64,000 nt of DNA. Source: Microgenomates group bacterium. Its GTDB lineage: Bacteria; Patescibacteriota; Microgenomatia; UBA1406; GWC2-37-13. The stretch is from NCBI GenBank assembly GCA_029906985.1, contig JARYMT010000001.1, positions 1-64,000 on the forward strand, given 5' to 3'. The notes below the pieces were generated by a model. The model did no database searches and was not told where the DNA came from. It saw nothing but the letters and a program-made list of their open reading frames with translations. A program made the position numbers and the translations under genes. Shown here piece after piece: positions 36,499 to 46,204 of the stretch (position 1 is the first letter of the stretch; the number at the start of each line of letters is the position of its first letter).

Positions 36499-39072
36499 CT
36501 AAAACCTAAAAATTATTTTGATCACCTTTATTAACACCATTATTAAAGCGGCAGTAAAAACAAAACCAAAATAGATTACTAATGAAACCGGGTGGACTTT
36601 GAAAAGACCTGCAGTAAAGTTAAAAGAAATTAATAAATACTGGACAATAAAAGGAAAACCAAAAGCGGCAATAAACAATGGTCGAATTAAATAATTAATA
36701 TTTTTGTGGAGCGATCGGTGGCTTAGCCATAAATCAATAAATATAAAAGACTGGATTAGGGTTAAAACGGAAAAAGCAGCGGTTTTACCAATCCCGCTTT
36801 CTATTAATTGACTAAATAAAAAGAAAGCGCCAAGAACTAAAATTGTACTACTAATACCGACAGAGGAAATATATCGTAACTCTTTTTTTTCTAAAAGCTG
36901 CAGTTCTTTTTCCGGCTCCTTTTTCATTATTTGGTAATCTTTGGGAGCAAAGGCTAAAGCTAAAGCCGGGAGACCATCGGTCACTAAATTGATGTATAAA
37001 AGCTGAATTGGATAAAATAAGTGCGGCAAGCCCAAAAACAAGCCACTAATCAAAGAAAGCGCTTCACTGACATTACAACTTAATAAATAACTAATGGCAT
37101 TCTTTAAGTTTTTAATAATATTTCTTCCTTCTTCAACCGCATTGACAATTGAGGCGAAATTATCATCGGTAATTACCATATCGGCGGTTTCTCTTGCCAC
37201 ATCGGTCCCCACCAATCCCATCGCCACTCCAACATCAGCCTGTTTTAAGGCAATGGCGTCATTGACGCCATCTCCGGTAACGGCAACGATTTCACCTAAT
37301 TCTTGATAAAGTTTGACGATACGATATTTTTGAAAAGGATTAGTTCGGGCAAAAATTTTTATTTTCGGAAGAATTTTTAATAAATCATTATCAGAATACT
37401 CATCAAGTTGTTTACCGATCAAAATTTCATCACCGTGTTTGATAATCCCCACCGTCACTCCAATCGCCTCGGCAGTTTTTTCGTTGTCGCCAGTAATCAT
37501 CACTACTTTAATCCCGGCTTGCTTGGCTTTTTTCACTGCTTCTAAAACTTCTGGTCTGGGAGCGTCATGAATGGCAACCATGCCGATAAAAATTGAGTCA
37601 GTTTTAATCGATTGAGGTCGGTTGACATCAGTCTTTTTTGATTCTGTTAACTCCGATTGATTTAGTGGTTTATAACTAAATGCCAAAACTCTCAAGCCTT
37701 TACTTGCCCAAGTTTTCACTTGATTCATAATTTTTTCTTTTTCTTTGGCGGTCAAATTTTCACCTCTTTTTCCCCTTAAAATTTTGTCAGAAATCTCTAA
37801 AATTGATTCCGGCGCTCCTTTGGTAAATCTGATAATCTGATGGTCTTTTTTGACAATCACCGACATTCTTTTGGTCACGCTGTCAAAAGATTCTTCTTCC
37901 AAAAGCTGCCACTCGGATCTAACCATTTCAGGTAAAAGACCAGCTTTTTGAGCTAAAAAAAGCAGCGCTCCTTCTGTGGGATCACCCAAAACATCCCACT
38001 GGCCATGATCGTGAATATATACTAAAGAAGCGGTAGAACATAAAACTCCGTTTAAAATCATTAAAGAAAAAGCCTGATTAGCAATGCTTGGCAGCCGGTC
38101 TTGATAAACCTTTTCATCGATAAAAACCTCTTTAACTTTCATTTTATTGGTCGTCAAAGTCCCAGTTTTATCAGTAGCAATTAAAGTAACACTTCCTAAA
38201 GCTTCGATAGCGGCTAATTTTCTAATAATCGATTTTTTCTTGGCCATTTCTTTAACACCGATAGCTAAAGTAATTGTCATTACTGCCGGCAGCCCTTCAG
38301 GGACGACTGCCACCGCCAGAGAAACCGCCAAAAGAAAAGCGGGAAAAAGCCGACCACTACTTAATAATCCCCCCCCTCCTTCTTGGTAAGAGAATATAAA
38401 AACAATTAAGGCGGCGGCGATGCCAATTAAGCCAATAATTTTTGTCAAGTTTTCTAATTTTTTCTGGAGGGGAGTCTTGGTTTCCTCAACTTGTGATAAC
38501 TTTTGGGCTATTTGGCCAAATTTAGTCGCCATTCCGGTTTTAATTACTTTAACTAATGCCCTGCCCTTGGCGACGACGGTGCCCGAAAAAACTTCTTCGT
38601 CGATTTTTTTGGTCACCGGCAGTGATTCGCCGGTTAGCACCGCTTCATTTATTTCTAAATTATGAACTTCGAGAAGTTTTCCGTCGGCTGGAATTTTATT
38701 TCCTTCTTCGATATATATTATGTCTCCGGGAACAAGATAGCGGCTATCAATCTCGATTTTTACTCCAGACCTAATGACTTGAACTTTAGTCACCGTCAAT
38801 TTTTTTAATGAGGTAATTGATTCTTCGGCTTTTAATTCTTGATAGAGTTCAAAAAAAGCATTAAGAATTACAATCGCTAAAATTAGAATACCGTCCAACG
38901 GCTCACCGATTAATATTGATAAAATGGCGGCAAAAATTAAGAGTAAAGTTAAAAAGTTATTAAATTGTTCAATAAATTTAAAGAAAATGTTCTTTTTCTT
39001 TTGCTCCAAAATGATATTAAGACCGTATTGTTTTAGCAATTGTTTTGCCTGATGATTAGTTAAACCTTGCAT
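36499..39072 (-). CDS. Ca2+-type P-type ATPase (P2A)
   Basis: 857 residues. Phosphorylation site DKTGTLTTNKM near residue 300, actuator motif TGESLPV, hinge GDGVNDAIALKQADVGVAMG, and the M4 motif PEGLPA, as in SERCA-like calcium pumps (P2A). Ten transmembrane segments and an N-terminal cation ATPase domain (LTNHQAKQLLKQYGLNII) are present. It exports Ca2+ or a similar cation with ATP. Gene alone on the minus strand. Ca2+ is the best reading, but Mn2+ is also possible. Confidence 0.93.
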   Translation of the reverse strand: MQGLTNHQAKQLLKQYGLNIILEQKKKNIFFKFIEQFNNFLTLLLIFAAILSILIGEPLDGILILAIVILNAFFELYQELKAEESITSLKKLTVTKVQVIRSGVKIEIDSRYLVPGDIIYIEEGNKIPADGKLLEVHNLEINEAVLTGESLPVTKKIDEEVFSGTVVAKGRALVKVIKTGMATKFGQIAQKLSQVEETKTPLQKKLENLTKIIGLIGIAAALIVFIFSYQEGGGGLLSSGRLFPAFLLAVSLAVAVVPEGLPAVMTITLAIGVKEMAKKKSIIRKLAAIEALGSVTLIATDKTGTLTTNKMKVKEVFIDEKVYQDRLPSIANQAFSLMILNGVLCSTASLVYIHDHGQWDVLGDPTEGALLFLAQKAGLLPEMVRSEWQLLEEESFDSVTKRMSVIVKKDHQIIRFTKGAPESILEISDKILRGKRGENLTAKEKEKIMNQVKTWASKGLRVLAFSYKPLNQSELTESKKTDVNRPQSIKTDSIFIGMVAIHDAPRPEVLEAVKKAKQAGIKVVMITGDNEKTAEAIGVTVGIIKHGDEILIGKQLDEYSDNDLLKILPKIKIFARTNPFQKYRIVKLYQELGEIVAVTGDGVNDAIALKQADVGVAMGLVGTDVARETADMVITDDNFASIVNAVEEGRNIIKNLKNAISYLLSCNVSEALSLISGLFLGLPHLFYPIQLLYINLVTDGLPALALAFAPKDYQIMKKEPEKELQLLEKKELRYISSVGISSTILVLGAFFLFSQLIESGIGKTAAFSVLTLIQSFIFIDLWLSHRSLHKNINYLIRPLFIAAFGFPFIVQYLLISFNFTAGLFKVHPVSLVIYFGFVFTAALIMVLIKVIKIIFRF

Positions 39073-39129
39073 AAGAAAAGTTGTTATTTATAAAATTAGA
39101 TTAAATAATAAATATTAAAAATGTTTTTA

Positions 39130-39645
39130 TTATTTTTTATTGATTGTTTTCGATTTGATATTTGGTTTTAATTTATTAAAAGTTTCTTCCATTGTCTCAA
39201 TTATAGTGTTAATGATATTTTCAGCTTCCTGAAAATTGACCGCTTTAATATTATGGGGAAAGTAATGAAAAATCTCATTGCGGCCAAGCTTCCAAGTTCC
39301 CCAAATTTTATCGGCTAAATCTTTGCTGGTGTAATTAACAAGTTTTTTGTATAAAGATTTGTCTCCTAATCGATCAACAAGGTTGGGAGACATTAATTTC
39401 CCCAAGCGCAAATGGTCAGAGATATAATCCAGGTGTGAAATAAATCCGGCGTCTAAAAAAATTTTTTTTAAAAATCCCTCATAGGCTTTAGCAAAAGGAA
39501 AAATTAAAAAAGAATAATCTTTAAAATGATAAGCATTGTCTTTTACAATATCATTCATCAAATATTGACCTTCTAAAATCAAGTCTTTCTGGTTTTGACT
39601 TAAATACTGCCAGAATGCCGCATAACGATCTTTTTTTTCATCCAT
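39130..39645 (-). CDS. HEPN-like protein, possible RNase (RnlA-type)
   Basis: 171 residues, all helical. The stretch KAYEGFLKKIFLDAGFI is typical of HEPN/RnlA-related proteins, and WKLGRNEIFHYFPHN contains R-N-E-I-F-H, the Rx4H motif of HEPN ribonucleases. HEPN proteins of this size are toxins or defence nucleases, usually paired with an antitoxin. No small partner gene is visible next to it. The ATG at 39645 is used, because extension upstream would need a TTG. Confidence 0.55.
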   Translation of the reverse strand: MDEKKDRYAAFWQYLSQNQKDLILEGQYLMNDIVKDNAYHFKDYSFLIFPFAKAYEGFLKKIFLDAGFISHLDYISDHLRLGKLMSPNLVDRLGDKSLYKKLVNYTSKDLADKIWGTWKLGRNEIFHYFPHNIKAVNFQEAENIINTIIETMEETFNKLKPNIKSKTINKK

Positions 39646-39780
39646 AAAATAATCATAACAAATACTTAGAGTATTAAACAATTTATTTATTAATTATTAG
39701 AAGATAAAAAGTTAACTTTCCCTTATCAGATAGTAGACTATCTTCGTCTAAATAAGGGTAAGCCGAGTTTAACAAAGTTT

Positions 39781-40545
39781 TTATAGAAATTTGAAGGTGG
39801 AGAGGATTTGATTTTCAATATTATTGTCTCTGATACTTTTTATTGATGATTCAAGTTTAATCGCAAACTTACCATTAGTAATAATAATCATCCGCCCTCT
39901 GGCTTCTGGACCCTGATTATCAAGTAATTCAACTTCCAGGCCATTGATGTTCGCACTTTCACGATGGAAATCCAATTTACTTCCCCATGTTTCATTCCAT
40001 TCGTTTTCAAATTCGTCTGCTACTTGTTTTGTTGTTTGATTAGTTGCCCACACTGACCAAACGGTAAAAAATTCTTTTGGGAGTGTAATTTTCCCACCTC
40101 CATTAGTTATGTCTATATACATTTTTTTTGGGTTAAATATAGAAACATAAATATCATTATGTTCATCGGGTTGAATTTCCCAATTAGAGGGGATTTTTAA
40201 AGAAAAATAGTTTTTATAAGTATATGTTTTCCATCCCGCTGTTGGATCGGTTGTCGGAGTTGCTATTGGACTAGTCTTAATTTCAGTTGGAGCAATTAGA
40301 TTTTTGGTGGGAAAAGTCAGATTTTGGGTGGCGGGTGGAGTTTGAGATTGATTTTGATTTATTTTTTCCCCTATTTTTATTCCAATATAAATGGCTACGG
40401 CGATGATTATTAACAATAACAATATTAAACCAACAATTAGTAGCAGTTTTTTTGAATCAGAAGAAGATTTTTCATAGCTTGGTGGAATTTGACTAGTCAC
40501 GCTTTGCGAGGGTTTGACTGGTAAGGGGAATTGGGATTGGTTCAT
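39781..40545 (-). CDS. Membrane-anchored extracellular protein (PsbP/lipoprotein-like), unknown
   Basis: 254 residues. A polar, Pro/Ser-rich N-tail of about 30 residues is followed by one transmembrane helix (about 33-57, KKLLLIVGLILLLLIIIAVA). Then comes a Thr/Pro-rich linker (TPPATQNLTFPTK), and from about 105 an extracellular domain beginning GWKTYTYKNYFSLKIPSNWE, a pattern seen in PsbP-like domains of many CPR surface proteins. Function unknown. Confidence 0.65.
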   Translation of the reverse strand: MNQSQFPLPVKPSQSVTSQIPPSYEKSSSDSKKLLLIVGLILLLLIIIAVAIYIGIKIGEKINQNQSQTPPATQNLTFPTKNLIAPTEIKTSPIATPTTDPTAGWKTYTYKNYFSLKIPSNWEIQPDEHNDIYVSIFNPKKMYIDITNGGGKITLPKEFFTVWSVWATNQTTKQVADEFENEWNETWGSKLDFHRESANINGLEVELLDNQGPEARGRMIIITNGKFAIKLESSIKSIRDNNIENQILSTFKFL

Positions 40546-40738
40546 AAAATAATAATAGCAGATTAGTTATATAATTCATGAGTTAAAAAGTTAACCCGCC
40601 TTCGTCAGGCAAAAGACTGTGTCCGACTACAAAAAGATACGTGAGTTAACTAGTTAATTAAAAAACGTTGTTATGATAAGATTTCTTGAAAATCTTTGGC
40701 TAAAAAAATTTAATCTTTAAAGCGCTCACAAAATAATA

Positions 40739-41437
40739 TCAAAATTTTAAACGAGTTTTAATCCAGTAATTTATCAATTCTTTTATCAACCGAAAAATTG
40801 TTTTCCAGCTTGAAGTTGACCTGCCACCATGGCGAATATTTTTATAGACTGGAAATTCCTTGATAGGAATTTTCAACTTTTTGGCTTTTTCTAAAAGTTC
40901 AAGATCAATCATGCTGTCGGTGAATTTTAATTTTAATTGTTTATAGATTTTTCTGGAAAAAATTTTAGGAGTACCGTTAATATCGGAAGAAAAAACACCG
41001 GTTAATAAATGACAACCAAAATTATAAATAATTGAGCTTAGTTTTCGATACCAAACATCGCGATTAATCCTTATTCCATGAAGAATTTTTTTTGGATTTT
41101 TCTTAAAATCGTTTAGGCAATTTAGCAAATCTTGACTGTTAACTCGAGCGCAATTTAAATAGGCTAGATTTTTTCCTTGAGCTTTTTTTAAACCGTAAAG
41201 AATTCCTAATCCATAACCGCAACCTTTCAACTCATAGGCAGAAAAATTTTTTATTTTTTTGGTAAGGTGTTGGCAAATTTCAAAACTATTATCCCGGGTG
41301 CAGTTTATTACGGCAATTAATTCGAAGGAAAATTGGTTTTTCTTTAAAGTTTGGTCATAAGAAAAGATTACTCGCTCAATATGATCGGCCTGATTCATCA
41401 CCGGGAAAACGATGGAAAAATCGATATTTTTTTTCAT
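40739..41437 (-). CDS. Glycosyltransferase family 2
   Basis: 232 residues with the GT-A start FSIVFPVMNQADHIERVI and a second region KGCGYGLGILYGLKKAQGKN. Later motifs DINGTPKIFSRKIY and MIDLELLEKAKKLKIPIKE resemble DPM1/undecaprenyl-type GT2 enzymes. The usual DxD is not clear: LAYLNCARVNSQDLL occupies its place. It probably adds a sugar to a lipid carrier or a surface polymer. It is the last gene of a minus-strand cluster (40.7-45.2 kb) that makes or modifies sugars. Confidence 0.8.
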   Translation of the reverse strand: MKKNIDFSIVFPVMNQADHIERVIFSYDQTLKKNQFSFELIAVINCTRDNSFEICQHLTKKIKNFSAYELKGCGYGLGILYGLKKAQGKNLAYLNCARVNSQDLLNCLNDFKKNPKKILHGIRINRDVWYRKLSSIIYNFGCHLLTGVFSSDINGTPKIFSRKIYKQLKLKFTDSMIDLELLEKAKKLKIPIKEFPVYKNIRHGGRSTSSWKTIFRLIKELINYWIKTRLKF

Positions 41438-41443
41438 GATTTT

Positions 41444-42097
41444 TTATGTTAATAAACTATAACTTAAAATTTTGTTATTTTTATCAAGAATTAAAATTAT
41501 TGCTTCTCCTTTTTTAGGGTTAAAATTCTTTTTGGCGGCTGGATAATCTGGAATTTGCCAAAAAATTAAATAATTAACTAACCAACAAATCGGATCACCG
41601 TGAGATAGTAGTATTCCGGCTTGGCCGCGTTTTAGTTTCTCTGCCATCTGCCAAAAAATATCGCTCATCCTTAAAACAACCAAACCGGGATTTTCGTGCT
41701 GATATTTTTGCCAAATTTTTTCATCGTAAGGATTACCAGTTTTTTCCCACTGGTTAATCTTAATACCAGCTAGATAAGGACCATCGGCCTTAACCTCATC
41801 AAGTTCATCTTTGATTTCTATTGGTAGGTTTAATGATTTTCTCAACTCTTTGGCCGACTCAATCGCCCGAATTTCAGGACTAACCCAAAGATAAATAGGT
41901 TTAATCTTTAAATTTTTTAATTTTAAGCCAAGTTTAAATAATTGTTTTTTCCCTTTTTCTGACAGATGAATAATATCTTCTTTTTTCATCAAATTATCGC
42001 GGTTGTAAACTATTCTTTTGGGATTATCAACTTCACCGTGTCGAATAATGATAATAAATTTGTGTTTATTTTTTTGGCTGATTTTTTTGTTTTCCAT
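41444..42097 (-). CDS. Histidine phosphatase superfamily protein
   Basis: 217 residues. Catalytic signature RHGE in KFIIIIRHGEVDNP (normally R-H-G-E/Q-T). A second conserved His appears in GILLSHGDPICWL, and WVSPEIRAIESAKEL has the middle Arg. Known members are phosphoglycerate mutases and sugar phosphatases such as the heptose-7-phosphatase type. In this cluster a sugar-phosphate phosphatase is plausible, but the substrate is inferred. It ends 6 bp upstream of the GT2 start. Confidence 0.85.
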   Translation of the reverse strand: MENKKISQKNKHKFIIIIRHGEVDNPKRIVYNRDNLMKKEDIIHLSEKGKKQLFKLGLKLKNLKIKPIYLWVSPEIRAIESAKELRKSLNLPIEIKDELDEVKADGPYLAGIKINQWEKTGNPYDEKIWQKYQHENPGLVVLRMSDIFWQMAEKLKRGQAGILLSHGDPICWLVNYLIFWQIPDYPAAKKNFNPKKGEAIILILDKNNKILSYSLLT

Positions 42098-42153
42098 TTT
42101 TTACATTTTTGTTATTATCTGGATTGAAACGGGCCACCGTTCGACCGTGGGGG

Positions 42154-43107
42154 TCAACCCGATGGCAAACTGGCATAAAAATTAAAAGTTTTTTTAAGTC
42201 CTTCTTTTAAGGAAATTTTTGCCTTCCAGCCAAAATTTTTTTCCATTTTTTGCGGATTGCCCCACCAGTTTTTAACATCCCAGTCTCTTTTTTTCATCGA
42301 TCCAATCGATGGTTCTTTTTTTATATTAAAAAGTTTTTTGGTTAAAAAGGCTAATTCTTTAATCATCGTTTTTTTACCGGTGGCGATATTAAAGACATCT
42401 CCATAATAATCTTTTTTAAGATTGGCGGCAATCAATAAACAAGCATCGATAACATCATCGATATAAATAAAATCCCGAGAAATTTCACCATCAACAAATT
42501 GCGGTAGATTTCCTATTTTTGCTTGTTTAATTAATGTAGGTATTAGGCGATCCGGTTCTTCCCAAGGTCCATAAACTGAATAAAATCTTAAATGTACTAC
42601 TGGTAACTTTTCTACACGTCCGTAATATTTTAGTAAATAATAAGTGGCGGTCTTAGAAACAGCGTAATGACTATTGGGGATTAATTGATCATCTTCTTTC
42701 GGAGAAGCGGCATTTAATCCATATTCCGATTGGGAACCAGCATGCAAATAACAAGTAAAATTAGTTTTTTTTAACTCTTCGATTAAATTGACTGTAGATA
42801 TAAAATTAGTCTGGTAAATTTTTTCAATGTCTTTTTGTTTGGAATAAGCGCCATAAGCAGCTAGATTGAAAATTGTTTTTGGTTTGATGTCGTTAATTAT
42901 TTTTTTAATTGAGGAAATTTGTAATAAATTGCCCTGATAAAGGTTTTTTTTAGGAATTTTGTTTTGTTTAATCCGCCAGGAATTTTTGAGATTAGAAGAA
43001 ACCCCGACAACATCGTCCCGTTGTTTAAGCAATTTTTTTAAAAGATTAATACCGATAAAGCCACCGGCGCCAAAAATTAAAATCGGTCCTTTTACTTTTG
43101 TTTCCAT
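42154..43107 (-). CDS. NAD-dependent sugar epimerase/dehydratase (extended SDR)
   Basis: 317 residues. NAD-binding GAGGFIG at residues 14-20 and catalytic YAVSK (Y-x3-K). A Ser just upstream (AGSQSEYG) completes the triad. The C-terminal region VVHLRFYSVYGPWEEPDRL and FIYIDDVIDACLL is typical of nucleotide-sugar epimerases. It probably converts an NDP-sugar for surface glycans. Same strand as the GT2, phosphatase and split transketolase genes. Confidence 0.9.
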   Translation of the reverse strand: METKVKGPILIFGAGGFIGINLLKKLLKQRDDVVGVSSNLKNSWRIKQNKIPKKNLYQGNLLQISSIKKIINDIKPKTIFNLAAYGAYSKQKDIEKIYQTNFISTVNLIEELKKTNFTCYLHAGSQSEYGLNAASPKEDDQLIPNSHYAVSKTATYYLLKYYGRVEKLPVVHLRFYSVYGPWEEPDRLIPTLIKQAKIGNLPQFVDGEISRDFIYIDDVIDACLLIAANLKKDYYGDVFNIATGKKTMIKELAFLTKKLFNIKKEPSIGSMKKRDWDVKNWWGNPQKMEKNFGWKAKISLKEGLKKTFNFYASLPSG

Positions 43108-43483
43108 GATTTGAAAGATATTATATCAAGCGAAATAAATTAGGAAAAATATATCGGGTTTAAAAACAAACCCTACCTTTATCTCGTTTATTATTTCTCC
43201 GAATTGATTAATAATCTATAATCTAAATAAAAATTAAACTGAAATTTAATATATCTTCTACCACAACCGCTAAAACCCCGCAAGAAAAAATTTCACTACA
43301 ATTAATTAATTAATTGTAGTGAAATGTAATGTTAAAATTTTTAAAAAGTGAAAATAACATTTTTTGATTCTTAACAATTTCTGATTCAAAATCTCCCTGT
43401 TAAATGAAAATTATCGTGATTAATCGATATTTTTTCCTATATGTTTTGTGAACTTTATTTATCGCGATTATAAAATATAAAAA
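43108..43483. other. Intergenic region containing palindrome copy 2
   Basis: 376 bp without an ORF, AT-rich. The 36-bp palindrome at 43290-43325 lies in the middle. No promoter or terminator is obvious. Confidence 0.6.
43290..43325. repeat. 36-bp perfect palindrome, copy 2
   Basis: Half-site ATTTCACTACAATTAATT followed directly by its reverse complement. It contains the same 28-bp core as the palindrome at 36170-36199. The flanks differ, so it is a separate copy of one element. Confidence 0.9.
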
Positions 43484-44389
43484 TTAAATAAATTGGGACA
43501 GTTTTTTAATTATTGTTTTTGAATCAAGACCGTTTTTCTTAAGATAGTAATCCCGGCTGCCGGTCTTATTGGACAGATTGTCTTTAATATAAAAATGGGT
43601 AAAATTCTTTATGGAAATTCTGTTGGTTAAAATAATTTGGGAAAGATATTGCCCCAATCCTCCAGCCAATACATGTTCTTCGACGACCGCCAGATGCTTT
43701 GTTTGGTTTAAAGAATTAATCAATTCTTTGGGTAATTTAATTGGCAATTCGGAAATTACCCAAAGATCGGTGTTGTTTTTTTCTTGATTTAATTTTAGGC
43801 CCGCTTCAGCGGCCTGATCAATAATTGATCCCAAAGCGACTAAAGTAATTTTTTTGCCTTTAAGAAGACGGCGACTATTACCATAACCGGCAAAATTCAA
43901 AACCATTTTTCTTAATTTGGTCAGTCGCAAATATGCCGGTCCCCTATTATCAACCATTTTTTTAACGACAAAAAATAAATCTTCAGCAAATGCCGGCGTA
44001 TAAATTTTCATGTTTGGCAAAGTTAAAAGAGTTCCAACATCTTCCGTGGCGTGATGAGTCACCCCTGCCACTTCGTAATCAAACCCGCCGCCAATGCCGA
44101 CTATTTTTACATCTAAATTTTCTAAACAAATATCAAGTTTAATCTCTTCAAGGGTTTTGATCGTGACAAAAGGAGCTATACTGTAAACCCAAACCTGAAA
44201 ACCAAGTGAGGCTAGACCGGCGGCCACCGTCATCATGTTTTGTTCTGCCACGCCGGCATTAATAAATCTTTCGTCAATTGCCGTCGCCAATTTTTCTAAA
44301 GCATTAAAGCCCAAGTCAGCAGTCATAAAAATTATTTTTTTCTTTTTTTTGGCAATGGGTGTTAGGATGTCAACAAATTTAGAGCGCAT
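43484..44389 (-). CDS. Transketolase-like C-terminal subunit
   Basis: 301 residues containing the pyrimidine-binding half: TADLGFNALEKLATAIDERF, then NAGVAEQNMMTVAAGLASLG, where the Glu of GVAEQN is the catalytic residue that activates the thiazolium. It also has HHATEDVGTLLTLPN and the C-terminal domain VVEEHVLAGGLGQYL. It overlaps the N-terminal subunit gene by 11 nt. A heterodimeric transketolase (two genes) beside a second, full-length transketolase at 33.7 kb suggests a special substrate. Split transketolases occur in archaea and in biosynthetic clusters. Confidence 0.9.
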   Translation of the reverse strand: MRSKFVDILTPIAKKKKKIIFMTADLGFNALEKLATAIDERFINAGVAEQNMMTVAAGLASLGFQVWVYSIAPFVTIKTLEEIKLDICLENLDVKIVGIGGGFDYEVAGVTHHATEDVGTLLTLPNMKIYTPAFAEDLFFVVKKMVDNRGPAYLRLTKLRKMVLNFAGYGNSRRLLKGKKITLVALGSIIDQAAEAGLKLNQEKNNTDLWVISELPIKLPKELINSLNQTKHLAVVEEHVLAGGLGQYLSQIILTNRISIKNFTHFYIKDNLSNKTGSRDYYLKKNGLDSKTIIKKLSQFI

Positions 44390-45194
44390 ATCTTTTTTGC
44401 AAATTTTTTAACGCTTTAAAATATAATTTTTTATCTAAATGAAAATAGTGCCAGCCTAATTGGTTTTCCATAAAACTAACTCCCTTGCCTTTAATTGTTT
44501 TGCAGATCAAAAGATTGGGTTTTTGGTTTTTGATTTTTTTAATTTTGGCAAAAGACAATTTTAAATCGTCTAAATCATGACCATCGCAAGAAAAGACATT
44601 AAAACCGAAAACCTGCCATTTTTTTACCGAAACCGGATCGCCCAAAACCTCTTTGGCTTTTCCAAAGGCTTGAAGTTTATTTTTATCAATAATTAAAATA
44701 AGATTGTCTAGCTTATGAAAGCTAGCAAATTGGGCGGCTTCATATACTGATCCTTCATTGCATTCTCCGTCGGACATAAGACAATAAACTTTTGGGGCGA
44801 AAGATTTTTGTCGATAAAGAAATTGAAACCCTTTAGCTAAACCACAGGCAAAGGAAAAACCATGGCCTAAACTACCGGTGGCCATAGGCATTTCTTGGCA
44901 AAGGGCAGCGGGCGGATGAATCCCTAATCTAGTCCCATCCTTAAAAAAAGTTTTTAATTCTTCATCGGTAATTTTTTTTTGATAATTTGCGACAACATAA
45001 AGAGCCAGGGCCGCGTGCCCTTTTGAAAGAATAAATTTATCTTCTGGCCCCATTTCATACAATAAAACCTGAATTAAAATCTCAAGACAAGAAAAACAAG
45101 AACCAAGATGGCCACAACCACTTTTATAAGCCAAGTCAATAATCTTTTTTCGCAAGCTTCCCGGAAGTTTTTCTTTTTTGTAGTCTGATTTCAT
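44379..45194 (-). CDS. Transketolase-like N-terminal subunit
   Basis: About 271 residues. The thiamine diphosphate binding half has the loop MSDGECNEGSVYEAAQFASF and the diphosphate-binding SKGHAALALY, plus SGCGHLGSCFSCLE near the N-terminus. It pairs with the C-terminal subunit through an 11-nt overlap. The ATG at 45194 is chosen. The ATG at 45209 touches the TATAAT box (45215-45210) directly, so a transcript from that box would begin after it. Confidence 0.9.
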   Translation of the reverse strand: MKSDYKKEKLPGSLRKKIIDLAYKSGCGHLGSCFSCLEILIQVLLYEMGPEDKFILSKGHAALALYVVANYQKKITDEELKTFFKDGTRLGIHPPAALCQEMPMATGSLGHGFSFACGLAKGFQFLYRQKSFAPKVYCLMSDGECNEGSVYEAAQFASFHKLDNLILIIDKNKLQAFGKAKEVLGDPVSVKKWQVFGFNVFSCDGHDLDDLKLSFAKIKKIKNQKPNLLICKTIKGKGVSFMENQLGWHYFHLDKKLYFKALKNLQKRYAL

Positions 45195-45266
45195 TTTGCA
45201 ATTTTTCATATTATACCTTATTTATAAATAATCAATAATAAGATATAATTTAAAAAAATTTAAAAA

Positions 45267-46166
45267 ATGAGAATCCAAAAGTGCGCCATTTGCGAAAAAA
45301 ACAATTATCAGATTTTATACCGAGAAAACATTCCTCCTGATAAAATTAATGAAAAAGTTTTTTCTGCTCGCCGCCTGCCTGATAAAATTCATTACCAAAT
45401 CGTTCAATGTCAAAATTGTGGTTTGGTTTATTCCAATCCGATATTCAGCTTAGATAAAATAAAAAATCTTTATCGAAAAAGTTATGTTGCTTATGAAGAA
45501 TCTTTAGAAAATTTAAAAAAAACTTACGGCCATTATCTTCGGCAACTGGAAAATTTTGCTCCCAAAAAAAACCGCCTTTTGGATATCGGTTGCGGTAATG
45601 GTTTTTTTCTTGAGGAGGCTCTCAATCAGGGCTATAAAGAAGTTTTTGGCGTTGAACCGGGAAAAAAATCGGTATTGAAAGCTAAACCCCAGATTAGAAA
45701 AAACATTAAAATTGATTTTTTTCACGCCTCTCTTTTCCCGAAAAATTTTTTTGACGTCATCACCTGCTTTCAAACTTTAGATCATATTCCAGATCCAAAT
45801 ACTTTTCTTAAAGATTGTCGTTGGGTATTAAAAAAGGGCGGCCTGATGCTTTTTATCAACCACGATGTTGGCCATATCGTCAATCGTTTTTTAGGAGAAA
45901 AAAGTCCAATTATTGATATAGAACATACTTATCTTTTTGACAAAAAAACTATCAAAAAAATTTTTGAAAAACACCATTTTAAAGTTCTCAAAGTCGGCTC
46001 GGCCACCAATATTCATAATTTAGGTTACTGGATCAAGCTTTTTCCTTTGGCTAATTTTTTAAAATTGGGTTTAATCAATATCTTAAAAAAAACCAGTTTA
46101 GATACTTTAAAAATAAAATTAGCGGTCGGCAACTTGGTTGTTTTTGCTAGAAAAAATTATTATTGA
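45267..46166 (+). CDS. Class I methyltransferase with N-terminal zinc ribbon
   Basis: 299 residues. Zinc ligands C6-x2-C9 and C48-x2-C51 (VQCQNCGLVYSNP), then the SAM domain with RLLDIGCGNGFFLEEAL and FGVEPGKKS, FDVITCFQTLDHIPDP and LKKGGLMLFIN. This layout is common in sugar C-methyltransferases and O-methyltransferases acting on nucleotide sugars or glycan ends. It is divergent from the split transketolase. The shared 57-72 bp region has promoters for both directions. Confidence 0.85.
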   Translation: MRIQKCAICEKNNYQILYRENIPPDKINEKVFSARRLPDKIHYQIVQCQNCGLVYSNPIFSLDKIKNLYRKSYVAYEESLENLKKTYGHYLRQLENFAPKKNRLLDIGCGNGFFLEEALNQGYKEVFGVEPGKKSVLKAKPQIRKNIKIDFFHASLFPKNFFDVITCFQTLDHIPDPNTFLKDCRWVLKKGGLMLFINHDVGHIVNRFLGEKSPIIDIEHTYLFDKKTIKKIFEKHHFKVLKVGSATNIHNLGYWIKLFPLANFLKLGLINILKKTSLDTLKIKLAVGNLVVFARKNYY

Positions 46167-46204
46167 TTTTTTTTAAAAAAAATTTTATTATTAGCCAAAG
46201 TTAG

